Positions 24,700-36,877 of a DNA stretch of 64,000 nt are shown here, piece by piece. Within the stretch, counting starts at the first letter, position 1; every line of letters begins with the position of its first letter. Below the pieces are notes generated by a model. It was not told the DNA's origin. It was given only the letters and a program-made list of their open reading frames with translations, and searched no databases. Source of the stretch: Girardinichthys multiradiatus (lineage: Eukaryota > Chordata > Actinopteri > Cyprinodontiformes > Goodeidae); contig NC_061801.1 in assembly GCF_021462225.1 (NCBI RefSeq), forward strand, positions 6,940,125 through 7,004,124. The letters run 5' to 3'. The position numbers and the translations under genes are program-made.

Positions 24700-25930
24700 T
24701 GAGGGAGGGAAAGGGGATGGGGATATCCGAGGGTCATTAAACGCAGCGTTATCTCCTACTGTCGCAGTCGGGTTACAGAGAAGGCGATGCCGCTTGAGGA
24801 ACGATGCGACTCAGCTGTTAATTAGATAAATGCTTCTTGTCTCTGATAATTTCATTCTTTAATTTTAAAAATGCTAAATTATAATCGTTATAGTTTTGTT
24901 TCACTCCTGTTTTCAGTGCAAAAAACCCTGACTTATCTGGAGGTTTAATACTAATATAACAATACAGGACTTTGCAGTTAGGGCTTTCACAGGTCACAAC
25001 CTGGCAGCTCAGTATGCCCTCCTCATTGCTCAACAGCCCGCTATAATATATTCATGAGATCACAGGGCTAATGTCTCCCACTGAGAAAAGGACTTTTCCT
25101 TCCCTCCTCCGGAAGTCTACTGACTGAATGACTGCAGATTAGAACAGATCATTTTAGAGAAAAAGAAAAGGAAGAGGAGGAGGAGCATGACGTCACCTGC
25201 AGATGATCACCATGTATGGGGGCATGGATCATGCAGCATGGCCTGTGATGTCCCTTTACCTGCAACACCCTTATGAACATGTGTGACAGAAATACACACA
25301 CACTGACAGAGGCAGTGTGTGTGTCCCTTAAAGCCTGAAGGTGCGTTAGCAGCAGGGCCAGCCAGCGCTTCAGTCATTAGAGGTGTCTGCAGTATCTTGC
25401 CAGAGGGCAGTGCAGCGTGGCAAATAAACAGTCCAACCTGCCTGTGTTTTTCAGACCTCTGTTGCCCTGGAAACAGGTTCCCGAGATTTCCCATTTCTTC
25501 ATTTTTTTCTTCTCTCTCCATCTCACCCCCACCACCACCTCTACACTCCAAACGCTGCAGCTGCCTCGCTGCTTCCTCCCCCACGACCTGCCGCATTGTA
25601 CAATTCCAATCTACTGCAGTCATTTCACAAAGTCACAGGACAGAGGCGACATAGCACATAGCCACGCAGAAAAGATGAGAAGGCGCACCCAGCCAAGGTG
25701 CTGACCCTTCCCTCACTCAGATCAGAGGCTGAGCTGCCATCACTGCTTCCAAAAGGAGAGAAAGGAGCAGGGAGGAAGGGAGGGCTAAAGAGACAAAGAG
25801 GGAAAACAAAGCAGGTTTAGATTGGTCTCTGTGGTCTCTGTTTTTGGTGGCGGAGCAGATGCAAACGGTGTCTGAAAATGTTCCTCTGACATGAATAATG
25901 CCCATAAGCGTTTCATACAGTTTGTTATAA
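24700..25930. other. unassigned, relatively GC-rich stretch
   Basis: There is no recognised transposon. The part 25030-25760 includes a perfect TGACGTCA (25188-25195) next to a polypurine tract. Open frames exist on both strands (minus 25207-25623, plus 25319-25704), but none has a recognisable domain, and they overlap one another. This could be a regulatory or untranslated region of an unseen gene. Confidence 0.3.
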
Positions 25931-25932
25931 AC

Positions 25933-27305
25933 AGTGATGTAAAAAGTAATTGCTCCCTTAGAAATTTCTTGTTTTCCACGTTTAAGTGTCATCAAACACA
26001 TGTTAATTACAACCTGGCTATGTGTGGAAAAGTAATTGACCCCTTAACACAATAACTGGTTTTGCCACCCTTGGTGGCAGCAACTGCAATCAAACATTTT
26101 TAGTAACTGACAAAGAGTTTACTACACCTCTGTGGAGGATCTCACTCATCCTTGCAGAATTGTTTTTATTCTGCCACTTTGGTTTTTTTTGTTTAGCATG
26201 AACAGCATGTTTAAGGTCATGCCACTGTGTCTCAGTGTCACAGTCTGGACTTAGACTAGGTCACTTCAAGACCTTTGTTTAAGTTTTTTGGTATTCAAAT
26301 TTGAACTTAATGGAGTGCTTTATTCCATTGAGTATGCTGTGTAACCCAAGCCCGTTTGAGCTTAAAGGTCATGAGCTGGAGGCATAACATTCTCCTTCAG
26401 GATTTTTTGATAGTGCATCCTTTTTTATTGTGCATCAATTACGACAAGTCCTCCAGGTCCTGAAGAAGCAAAACAGTCCCAGACTATCATACTCCCACCA
26501 CCTCTCCCTAACTGGAGATTTGTTATTATTTTTGGAATGGTATTAGTTTTTGGTCATAGGTAATAGGGTGGATGCCTTTTCAAAAACGTCCATGATTGTC
26601 TTGTCAGTCCACATAATATTTTCCCTAAAATCCAGCGGATCTTCAAGATGTTTTTGGCGAATGTGAGACCAGTCTTTGTGTTTTTTTTTCCTGATCAGCA
26701 GTGAATTTGGCCTTGGAACTTCATTATGGGAATAAATTTTGCCCAATATCTTTCTTATCGTTTATTCGCTGACCTTAACCAAGGCAATCAGTGTTTTGAT
26801 TTCTTTGCAACCTTTTTAATGACTTCTTAATGTACTCTTGGTGTGATTTTAGTAGGCCGGCCACCGCTTTTTTACTGTGGTTCACTGGAGACTAAGATAT
26901 ATGTCAATTACTTGTTCAATTACTTTGTTTCTTATCTGTTCTTTATTTATTGTCATGATTCAGTGCTTTTTGAGATCTTTAGCCTACTTCATTTTGTCAG
27001 ACAGGTTCTTTGTAAGTACCTTTTTGATTCTATAGGTGTGGCTGTAATTAGGCCTGTGTGAAAATGTAACTCATCTGTCTAAAAAATGTTAAATAATCAC
27101 TGTTCACTAATGATTTACCAAGGCGGGCAATCATATTTTCTTATAGTCCCGTGTGTATTTTTCCCTTAATATGTGAAATCATCATTTGGAAACTGGCTTT
27201 TGGTATTTACTCTGGTTACCTTTGCTGATATTTAAATTTGTTTAATTATCTGAAACATTTAAGGGTGACAAAAATGAAAAGAATGAAAGAAATGTACTTT
27301 TTTGT
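25933..27305 (-). mobile_element. degenerate Tc1-like transposon, nearly full span
   Basis: The left end GTAAAAAGTAATTGCTCCC, the leader, and the minus-strand transposase boxes (GTGGCAGCAACTGCAATCAA near 26074, GTCATGCCACTGTG near 26217, CAGGTCCTGAAGAAGC near 26455, GTAGGCCGGCCACC near 26852) follow in the order of one common fish Tc1-like family. The right inner repeat (ATATTTAAATTTGTTTAATT near 27229) is recognisable. Stops and indels are numerous, so it is not coding. Confidence 0.75.
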
Positions 27306-27504
27306 AGGTCTTATTCTGAACGGCCAAAGGTACTACCTAGAAAAGGCATACGAAGAAATATGAATGTTGCCCACGTCTCCTTACTTTCAGTCCTTTTTAA
27401 GTCATCCTTGTGTTTCTGCAGTGTTATGTGTGCATTCCTTTGTAGTGACTTCTCTTTGGCAGCCAGCAGAACATTCCAGGGAAATGGCTGACCTAGAATA
27501 ACAC

Positions 27505-27506
<2 letters not shown>

Positions 27507-27536
<30 letters not shown>
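27507..27536. repeat. (AC)n microsatellite
   Basis: An uninterrupted AC run. Confidence 0.95.
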
Positions 27537-27538
<2 letters not shown>

Positions 27539-28157
27539 TCAGGATGACTGAGGCAGTCAGGTCCTCCACCCTTTCGCTGGCCGGGCTTACTGAAACCGCT
27601 ATTTACTGTTCATGTGGAAAAACACAGCCACACCATGCACTGTGTGGATGCAGCTGGGCCAAAGCCTCATATGACTGTTATCATAAGAACACATGACAGC
27701 ACTCGCCCTCCAGCTCCTCCATGACTCCACTGTCATGTCCTCCAGCCCTACAGGATCTTCTCAGGCTGCATAACCAAGTATTTTCCATGATGCAAGTCTG
27801 TATTTGGCTATCATGGAAAATATGAAAAACTGACAGTCACATTTTAGAGGTTGCAACTATTATGTTGTTTTAAGACATTTTCACTTTGATACACATTTTT
27901 CAGTTAAATTTTCAAAAAAAAATGAAAGGTAGGTTTTTAAGAATGAAACAAAAACTGGCATTGCCTTGAAAAAGTATTTACACCCCTTGAACTTTTTTAA
28001 ATTGTGATGCATTTTGTTGTATTTTTATATAATAGACCCACACAGCTGGGGGCTGCACAGTAGCACAGTTGTAAGCACTATTGTCTTGTGTTAGGTAAGT
28101 CCATGCTTCAGTTTCCTAGGGTCTTTCTGAATTGCATTTGCATGTTCTCCCTGTGTA

Positions 28158-29767
28158 CAGGTCCTTCTCAAAAAATTAGCATATTGTGATAAAGTTCATT
28201 ATTTTCTATAATGTCATGATGAAAATTTAACATTCATATATTTTAGATTCATTGCACACTAACTGAAATATTTCAGGTCTTTTATTGTCTTAATACAGAT
28301 GATTTTGGCATACAGCTCATGAAAACCCAAAATTTCTATCTCACAAAATTAGCATATTATTAAAAGGGTCTCTAAACGAGCTACGAACCTAATCATCTGA
28401 ATCAACGAGTTAACTCTAAACACCTGCAAAAGATTCCTGAGGCCTTTAAAACTCCCAGCCTGGTTTATCACTCAAAACCCCAATCATGGGTAAGACTGCC
28501 GACCTGACTGCTGTCCAGAAGGCCACTATTGACACCCTCAAGCAAGAGGGTAAGACACAGAAAGAAATTTCTGAACGAATAGGCTGTTTCCAGAGTGCTG
28601 TATCAAGGCACCTCAGTGGGAAGTCTGTGGGAAGGAAAAAGTGTGGCAGAAAACGCTGCACAACGAGAAGAGGTGACCAGACCCTGAGGAAGATTGTGGA
28701 GAAGGGCCAATTCCAGACCTTGGGGGACCTGCGGAAGCAGTGGACTGAGTCTGGAGTAGAAACATCCAGAGCCACCGTGCACAGGCGTGTGCAGGAAATG
28801 GGCTACAGGTGCCGCATTCCCCAGGTCAAGCCACTTTTGAACCAGAAACAGCGGCAGAAGCGCCTGACCTGGGCTACAGAGAAGCAGCACTGGACTGTTG
28901 CTCAGTGGTCCAAAGTACTTTTTTCGGATGAAAGCAAATTCTGCATGTCATTCAGAAATCAAAGTGCCAGAGTCTGGAGGAAGACTGGGGAGAAGGAAAT
29001 GCCAAAATGCCAGAAGTCCAGTGTCAAGTACCCACAGTCAGTGATGGTCTGGGGTGCCGTGTCAGCTGCTGGTGTTGGTCCACTGTGTTTTATCAAGGGC
29101 AGGGTCAATGCAGCTAGCTATCAGGAGATTTTGGAGCACTTCATGCTTCCATCTGCTGAAAAGCTTTATGGAGATGAAGATTTCATTTTTCAGCACGACC
29201 TGGCACCTGCTCACAGTGCCAAAACCACTGGTAAATGGTTTACTGACCATGGTATCACTGTGCTCAATTGGCCTGCCAACTCTCCTGACCTGAACCCCAT
29301 AGAGAATCTGTGGGATATTGTGAAGAGAACATTGAGAGACTCAAGACCCAACACTCTGGATGAGCTAAAGACCGCTATCGAAGCATCCTGGGCCTCCATA
29401 AGACCTTAGCAGTGCCACAGGCTGATTGCCTCCATGCCACGCCGCATTGAAGCAGTCATTTCTGCAAAAGGATTCCCGACCAAGTATTGAGTGCATAACT
29501 GTACATGATTATTTGAAGGTTGACGTTTTTTGTATTAAAAACATTCTTCTTTTATTGGTCGGATGAAATATGCAAATTTTGTGAGATAGGAATTTTGGGT
29601 TTTCATGAGCTGTATGCCAAAATCATCCGTATTAAGACAATAAAAGACCTGAAATATTTCAGTTAGTGTGCAATGAATCTAAAATATATGAATGTTAAAT
29701 TTTCATCATTACATTATAGAAAATAATGAACTTTATCACAATATGCTAATTTTTTGAGAAGGACCTG
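28158..29767 (+). mobile_element. Tc1-like transposon family A, copy A2, full length
   Basis: A complete 1610-bp copy with TA at 28156-28157 and 29768-29769. Terminal repeats are intact and the outer motif reads CTCAAAAAATTAGCATATTG. Its transposase has one nonsense mutation. It sits in the GGGGCTGCACAGT repeat, which itself sits in an older Tc1 relic. Confidence 0.97.
28486..29490 (+). pseudogene. Tc1-like transposase with one premature stop (A2)
   Basis: The frame matches A1 throughout, but codon 308 is TAG at 29407-29409 where A1, A3 and A4 have CAG. All three catalytic acidic residues (148, 238, 273) lie before the stop, so 307 of 334 residues would be made, without the last 27. Loss of activity is likely but not proven. 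Other private changes include S35F in the DNA-binding part. Confidence 0.93.
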
Positions 29768-30399
29768 TATGTGTGAGTTTTCGCCAGTTCCTGCTTCCTC
29801 CCACAGTAAAAAAAAAAACAAAAAACTGATTTCACTTAGTGTGCAGGTTGCTCTAAGATGGACTGGCAACCTGTTTGAGGGGGGTTCCCCCAACTCTCAT
29901 CCAATTACTGCTGGAGATAGGCACCAGTACCCCTGTGACCGTGCGAGAATAAGCGGGTATAGATAAATGGATGTATGGACAACACAAAATAGAATGGAAG
30001 GATAATGTCACATTGTTTTTTTTACAAAACCAAATTTGAAAAGTGTGGCATGCCTATGTTTTCCATACCCCTGAGGCGATACTTTGTAGAACAATCTTCT
30101 CTTTTGTAGCCCATAACAGGTTTTCTCCAAAGGTTCCCTTGTTTTTCCTTTTACAAAGGCCAGATTTATAGAGGGCACAAATATTAATTTTAATGTCAAC
30201 AGATTCTCTGACCTCAGCAGTGGATCTATGCAGCTTCTCCAGTGTTACCATGGGCATCTTTGCAGCCATCTCTCATTAATGCTCTCCTTTCCTGTCTGTC
30301 AATTTAGATGGACAGGCATGTTTTAGCAGGCTTGCAGCTGTACCATACTCTGTTTTCAGATGATGCTTAAATTTCAACCAATATCAGATCAGTCTCAAG

Positions 30400-31635
30400 G
30401 CTAATCCATACAGTTAATCTGAAGAATTATTAACCTTCCCATTGAGTTGCATATATTATTATAGAGGAAAATATAACATATTAATAAAACTTTGTCCAAA
30501 AGTTACTAACGGACTGACCAATAATATAAATCACTGATAAGGAATGAATAGTTAATTGTAAACCACACAGTACTTCTTGGTTGAGAGTTAGAATGAAACA
30601 GGCTCTTTTTCTACATGAATTAAAGCTAATTAAAACCTAAAAGAAATTTGGGAGAGAAAAGTAAACAAATCTTTGGCTTAGAGACACATGTGGACATAAA
30701 GGACCCAATTAGATGAACAGGGGTCCCTTTTGTTCTGAGTTTGGATATTTGGAGGTTCTTTACATTTTATTTGGAACTGGGTTTAAAAAAAAAAAAAAGT
30801 TCTTATTTCTAAATCTTTCTAACAGATGTAACACAGGTCCAAGATGCAAAAAAAGACAGATATAATTTCACCCCAATACATTGCAGAAGCTTCAGTAAAC
30901 AGTTGTGTTCAAACAGGTAGCAGTCCATCCAACACAAACCACATTAATCACTGTTTCTGGCCAAAATTATATTTCTACACAGAAAATAATTTACCACTAT
31001 AGCAGAGTAATAGAAAAATCAACAGATCCAACAGTCATGACTGCATGCTGCTGATTCTGTGAAATTAAATCCACAGTTAATTGGAACAAACAGGTTCACA
31101 ATAAATTTGCAGGGTTCAGTTATTCAGATCATTCAGTTTGAGTCAAAAAAGTTGTGATTCACATCAGAGGCCCTTATTTAAGGACACCATACCTTAGCAT
31201 TTTATTTTGTAAGCACTTAAAGACAACATAACAGCTGGTCAAAGTGTTGTTCAAAAATGTAAGTGAGAGAACAGGAATAAAACAGCTATAAAAAAGGTAA
31301 TACATAAGAGTTAGAGACGTTTAAAATAGCACAGGTACATACAAAGGGTAAAATAGTAAGAGTTAATAAGTCACGCTTGGTTAAAAGCCAAGGAGAAAGG
31401 AATGTTTTTAAATTAGTTTTAAAAACAGATGAACCCAATCTGACCAAACGCTCATTCTGCGTTTAAAAACTGCAAAGGCATTTATAAAATTTTTAAAAAG
31501 GAAGAAGGCAGAAAATGTACATGCTGGTCACAACACTTCTCTATGAAGACTTGAGTGAAATAGGTAATTTTAGGCATTGCTCAGAAGAACAGTGTACTTT
31601 TATGTGTTCTCTCTCTCAATTCAATTATATAGGAT
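30400..31635. other. no recognisable gene
   Basis: AT-rich sequence with an A-run near 30785. I recognise no exon or clear element. Confidence 0.4.
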
Positions 31636-31639
31636 GTCC

Positions 31640-33290
31640 AGAAAATATGCTGCTCTGGTAAAAAAAAAAAGATCTTGATACTTTAAAATGCAAACCAAAA
31701 TGACAAGAAAACAAAAATCTACCATCCTAATAGAACTCAATATGTAGCTCCAGGGAGATTATTGAAGGATTTGCTGTTACCTGTAAGGGCTGTAATAATT
31801 AGAAAACACCTATGTAAAGCCAAGCTATCAGCAAGAAGTCCTTGGAATGTCCCATTGCTACACAATAATGTGAAAGTTTAGTTTGCCAAAGAACACATTA
31901 ACTGGCCTTGAGAAAAATGGTGGAACATTCTGTGGACTGATTAACACAAGATTGTTCTTTTTAGATCTAGAAGCCATATACAGTTTGTCAGATGACCCTA
32001 AAACATTGAAGTAAAGCCACGGTACACTGAACCATAGTGGTTTAGGCATCACGCTCTTGGGAAGTTTCTCACACTATCGTGTCGGATATGTTCATTGCAT
32101 ATTGAGTATCATGGATCAGTTTTAATAAATCAAAACACTTGAAGAGGTCATGTTTTTGAGTGTTTCAACCTGACAACTGTCAGTTTGCAATAGATCTGAC
32201 CCACACACAGAGTACAGAATATGTAAAGGATGTTTATTGTGACAAAGATAATTAGGAAGTAACGGATGATTCTCGAATTGTATGGGAAGAAGGGAAGAGC
32301 TCTGGTGAAAAATAGGGAACTGAATAATGTTGAACTACTAACAAGGAATTAATGCAAACAAGAGAACAGTTTACTAAATAGGTGTGGTCAGGTTGCCAGG
32401 GGAAGAGGCATTCAGGATCCAGGTTTGTAGAAGGTTCTGAAGGTACTGTTCAGTGTTAGCTCGGAGCAAAACAGGAATGAGTTCGGTGTGCAGATGCTTA
32501 CGTTGGAGGGTGGATAGGGTACGCTTGCGGCTAGGTCCAGGAGGTGAAGGTAGCAGGAAACTGCCAGCTAGATGCGAATCCAAACGAAGACAGTAGATAG
32601 GAAATAAAATCCTCAGAACGTAGATAGCCTTGATCATCCAGAAAGACTTCCGGACACGTAGTCAGTATTCGGTGACATAAACCCGGGGTTCAGGTTTACT
32701 TAGTCTGCGAAGGAGCATAAACAAAGTTACAACGAGGTTGAAGAAAAAAGCATAGATTTAGTGTTTGGCTTGAGCTTGGTACCACAGTGGGCAAAACACT
32801 CTGGCATCAAAGTGCTGGCCGCCTCCTGCTTAAGTACTCCTCAAAGTAATCAGTAGAATAAGTCGCACCTGTCACCCAGCACACCTGAGAACTCCAGCAC
32901 CGTCTGAAAACTCTGAACACATGTATCAAGCACAAAACACAAACACAAACACAACCTAGATCCTGACAACAATGACCTCAAACATACCAGTAGGCAAGCT
33001 GCATCAAAGCAAGATTAACATTATGGAGCTGCCAGCCCAATTCCGGGACCTTAATCCAACAGAAAACTTGTGGGATGACATCAAAGATGCTGTTTCTGAG
33101 GCAATACCAAGAAATGCGGAGGATCTGTAGAATGTAGTCAAATCATCCTGAACTGGAATACCTGTTCACAGGAACCAGAAGTTGGTCGACTCCATGAAAC
33201 CACAATGAAGCAGTTCTGAGAAACAGTGGTTATACAACTAGTTATTAGTTCAGTGATTAACAGAAAAGCCAAATGGCAATGCATGTTTCC
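31640..33290 (+). mobile_element. degenerate Tc1-like transposon interrupted by an LTR-like insertion
   Basis: The left block is 31640-32177, with TTTGCCAAAGAACACATTAACTGG near 31877 and a decayed catalytic GATGAG box near 31938. The right block is 32969-33290, with GACCTTAATCCAACAGAAAA encoding the DLNPTEN box at about 33048. Together they make one transposase in sense orientation. The frame is destroyed. The insertion is 32178-32968. Confidence 0.65.
32178..32968 (-). mobile_element. solo-LTR candidate
   Basis: The 791-bp insertion begins TGTCAG and ends CTGACA, so it has the 5'-TG...CA-3' ends of an LTR. It is flanked by ACAAC (32173-32177) and ACAAT (32969-32973), a 5-bp target duplication with one mismatch. 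On the minus strand an AATAAA lies near the 3' end (about 32237-32242), where an LTR polyadenylation signal is expected. There are no internal coding genes, so it is probably the product of LTR-LTR recombination. The retroelement family is not identified. Confidence 0.5.
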
Positions 33291-33389
33291 CTTTACATAG
33301 TAAATCTAAAATGATGCTGCTGCTAGTTTTAAACAGTTTAATGCTCTTACTGAACAGAAAAATAAAATGAATGTGGTTTATTGAATATA

Positions 33390-36000
33390 AGATCTGTCTC
33401 TTGAAAGTCTTTTTGATAATCAGATTGATTTATTTTGTCTCACAGAAACCTGGCTGCAGTAAGAGAATAATGTTAGTATAAATGAATCAACTCCTTGTTA
33501 TTAAAATTTTCACATTCCTTGAAATACTGGAAGAGGAGGAGGTGTAGCAACCATCTCTCAGTCAGATTTATTGATTAATCCCAGGCCAATTAATAGCTAT
33601 AATTCTAACCCTTAGTTTTCCTCATCCAAATCGCAAAGCACTAAAACCACTACTGTTCTTTTATCATCCACCAGACCATTACTCTCAAGTTTTAGATCAG
33701 TTCTCAGATTTCTTATCTGATTAATGTTTAATATTTATAAGATTATTATAGTTGGGGATTTTTGATACAAAAATTATAGCCTAAATGTAGGCTATAAGGC
33801 TATCCTAGATTCCATTAGCTTTGTTCAAAACATTCGCAGAGCTGCTCACTCCTGTCTTCATACTCTGGACCTTGTGCTGACATATGTCATTAAGTACAAA
33901 TAACAGTATTTTCTCATAACCCTGTCCTGTCTAACCATACCTTTTTAGTAATCTTTTAATTTTATTTATGCGAGTACTCACCCCCTGAAAGAAAATTTAA
34001 CCAAAGTAGCTTATTATCAGACAATGCTGTAACACCTTTTAAAGAATCGGTTACATTTATTATTTCCCCAGTATCACAGAAAAACAGCAAAGGGCAGAAA
34101 TGTAATTTCTACTCTTTCACAAATTGATGTTCTTGTTCACAGTGTTACTCCTCATTGCATTAGATAATGTAGCACCATTGCAAAAGAAGGTAATTATTCA
34201 GAGGAGGCTGGCTCCCTGGTTTAATTCAGAACTGCATATTTTAAAGCACAACATTTGGAAATAGGAGAGAAAATGGTGCTCTAAACATCTGGAGGAGTCC
34301 TACATAATCTGAAAAAATAGTTAGGTCTTGTATAAAAAGATGCTTTGCTAAGTTAAAACAACTATTTTTCATCATTTATAGAGGGGAATAAGAATACTCT
34401 TAGTACATTTTAGTACATTTGCCAAACTTACACAAGCATAGCTCTGTTGGCACCACATTCCCTAAAATGCCAGGAGTAATGACTTCATGAGATTCTTTCT
34501 AAATTAAATTTACTTAAAACTTTATTTTTTTAAATAAAATCATTGCCATCTTCCTGAGCAAGATTGCTTCATCCTCAGTACGTGAGAGAGCATTGGAGGT
34601 AACTGTTCAACCTGATCTGTGTTTGGACTGTTTTGATCCAGTGGAGCTTCCTGAGTTATCAAAAATATTAGCTTCATCTAAACCGTCACACTATATGTTA
34701 GACCCAATCCCAACCAAATTATATAAGCAAGTGTACCACCCCCATTTTAGGTATGATTAATTTATCCTTAGTAAACGGATATCTTTTAAAGGCTTTTAAG
34801 GTTGCTGTAATTAAACCTTTACTTAAGAAACCTTCTCTTGATCAAGATGACTTGTTAAAATACAGACCTACATCCAGTCTTCCTTTCCTATATAAATGAA
34901 AAATTAATTGCTAGGGTGTGAGCATTTACACACTAATGATCTGTTTGAAGAGTTTCAGTCAGCTTCCCTTTATTGGCTCCCTGTTAAATCCAGAATAGAA
35001 TTTAAAATTCTCCTCCTCACATATAAAGCCCTTAACGATCAAGGTCCACCATACATCAGAGATCTGATTGTTCCATATGTTCCTAACAGAGCACTTCATT
35101 CTCAGACTGCAGGTTTACTGGTGGTTCCTAGTATCTCTAGAAGTAGAATGGGAGGCAGATCCTTTAGTTATCAGGCTCCTCTCCTGTGGAACCAGCTCCC
35201 GGTTTTGGTCCGTGAGGCAGACACCCTGTCTACTTTTAAGGCTAGGCTTAAAACTTTGCCTTTTGATAAAGCTTATAGTTAGAGTGTAGTTATGATGCTA
35301 AAGACATAAGCTGCTAGATGACACAATAACCTGTTTCTTCACTCAGCTACAATCTCCTACTACTAATTTTGCATTATTTGCTGTTATTTCAACTTTTAAC
35401 TTTATGTTCTCTCTCTGATTTTTATCTACATGTTACATCTGGCCTGCTGTTCCGTTTAGCTGTGACACCTTCCTGGAGGGAGGCATTGCCTGAGCTACTG
35501 CTGCCAAAGACTTCTTGTTGTCCTTCTTTAAATGATACATTTGGCCCTGTCTTTGAGTGTTTAACCCTGTCTTTCTCCTAGACATACCTATTGGCTTACT
35601 AACTGTATGTGCTCTCTTTCATACTCTATACTTACAAATGGACTTAGAGCTCATCTGCTTTGCTGTGTTTCTATCCTAGTTGAAGCTACTAACGTAGCTA
35701 CTGCTATATTTTACTTTTTACTTTTCTTTAACATAGAAAGTACTCCCAGATCAGTGCTACTGTGTTATTTTGTACGCGCTGTCTTCTCAAACTCCCTTTT
35801 GATCATGGTAGATGGCCGCTCACACTGAGTCTGGTTCTGCTGCAGGTTTCTTTCTGTTAAAGGGGAATTTACCTCTCCACTGTCGCTACATGCATGCTTG
35901 GTATGAGGGATTGCTGCAAAGTCAATGACAATGCAATTTTCTGGGTTTTATTAGATAGAAAACATTTGAACCAATTTGAATATAAACTGAACTTTACTTG
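33390..36000 (+). mobile_element. L2-like LINE, internally deleted
   Basis: The order follows an L2-like non-LTR retrotransposon. There is an endonuclease start (CTCACAGAAACCTGGCTGCAG near 33441, a T-E-T-W-L box), a GGAGGAGGTGTAGC box near 33535, then RT domain pieces (DPIPTKL near 34705, VIKPLLKKPSL near 34810). A large deletion follows, then the C-terminal part (34908-35282) and an untranslated tail with the GTATGAGGGATTGCTGC box near 35900. Frameshifts and stops disable it. Tail-only copies are at 15077-15380 and 59935-62430. Confidence 0.8.
34908..35282 (+). pseudogene. C-terminal part of L2-like reverse transcriptase
   Basis: An open frame of 124 codons carries the usual LINE C-terminus: LYWLPVKSRIEFKILLLTYK, then KALNDQGPPYIRDL, then LLWNQLPVLVREADTL and FKARLKTLPF. 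This segment follows the RT domain and is not itself catalytic. It is part of the LINE, not a host gene. Confidence 0.85.
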
Positions 36001-36043
36001 ATTGCATTGTTTGTTAACTATGATGAACTATGATGATTACTTT

Positions 36044-36068
36044 TTCTTTCTTTCTTTCTTTCTTTCTT
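36044..36068. repeat. (CTTT)n microsatellite
   Basis: A run of CTTT units shortly after the end of the LINE. Confidence 0.9.
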
Positions 36069-36172
36069 ATATAATACACATTTCAGCACCTTAAAATTAA
36101 CTATGAAATAATGTAAGTCCAAGAATTTCTTTTTAATGAAGGCTTCTCCACACATCTCTTTACTCAGCTCCA

Positions 36173-36216
36173 TTCACACCATCTGTGTGACCCTCCGTTC
36201 ACACAGATGGTGTGAA
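36173..36216. repeat. perfect 18-bp inverted repeat with 8-base loop
   Basis: The arm 36173-36190 (TTCACACCATCTGTGTGA) and the arm 36199-36216 are exact reverse complements around CCCTCCGT. The pairing stops abruptly at both ends. It may be a MITE remnant or a small palindrome. No gene is near. Confidence 0.85.
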
Positions 36217-36877
36217 CACTAACTGTTCAGATCATCTGATGGTGTGTTTTTACTTCACTACTTCAGAGCAGTTTGTACCAATTCAAATAAACTCTTGGTG
36301 ACCTTCTGTTCTTTTTAACCTGACAAATCTACGCTCATCTGACACCACAGGCTTTGCAGTCGCTTCTGTTCAGATTTCTATTAAATGAAAGCAAGAGTGT
36401 AAATTAAATGTTCTGTCGCTGTGCCTTCATATAACTGCATTTATCACAAAATCCTTAGCATCTGGACAAGTAGGACTCCAGTAATTAGCACCAAACGGAT
36501 GAAGCACATGTCAAAACATTCATTTTCCTACTCATGTCAGTCTGTAAAGAATCCTTCTGAGTGAAATATTTTGCTGTGGAACGGTGAAAGTATCCTAGAT
36601 GTTTTGCAGTCTGCTATTATACTGTGTTAACATCAGGACAAATCATTGGCCAGTAATATTCTGATATTAGGCTACTGTCCAACTCTAAAGTGTAAAAGTA
36701 GTTATGTTAAATGTATAAATGTTTAAATATGGATGAAATAATCAGAATCTCAGTGTTTGTTCTTTCAATGATTTGATTTGAAGAAGAAGGTATACTCATT
36801 AAGATTTTGTATTGTATTTTGGGTGACCTTTCTTTGTTTAACAAAGAAAAGCTTCAGAGGCCCCCCACCTCTCATAG

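Larger units (their letters stand above)
28042..29991 (+). repeat. GGGGCTGCACAGT-type fish repeat, split by A2
   Basis: The left part 28042-28157 has GGGGGCTGCACAGTAGCACAG and GTTTGCATGTTCTCC-like words. The right part 29770-29991 has TTCCTCCCACAGT, GATGGACTGGCAACCTG and TGCTGGAGATAGGCACCAG, ending in AATAAGCGGGTATAGA. This is an abundant teleost interspersed repeat. An inverted copy at 54369-54665 shows the undisturbed order. A2 occupies the middle. Confidence 0.7.
27963..30400 (-). mobile_element. degenerate Tc1-like transposon carrying two nested insertions
   Basis: The left part 27963-28041 (CTTGAAAAAGTATTTACACC, then the leader ending AATAGACCCA) and the right part 29992-30400 (AACACAAAATAGAATGGAAGG, then a minus-strand transposase with GGCCAGATTTATAGAGG and TCAGCAGTGGATCTATGCAG) join into one continuous Tc1-like leader if 28042-29991 is removed. 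The element itself is decayed and lacks its far end. Confidence 0.7.

Noticed and set aside
25207..25704. Overlapping open frames on both strands (138, 111 and 95 codons)
   Set aside because: They overlap, include Gly and Pro runs from a repeat-like CCACC tract, and show no recognisable domain or consistent splice sites.
34908..35282. 124-codon open frame as a possible host exon
   Set aside because: The sequence is the standard C-terminus of an L2-like LINE and lies in order with other LINE parts.
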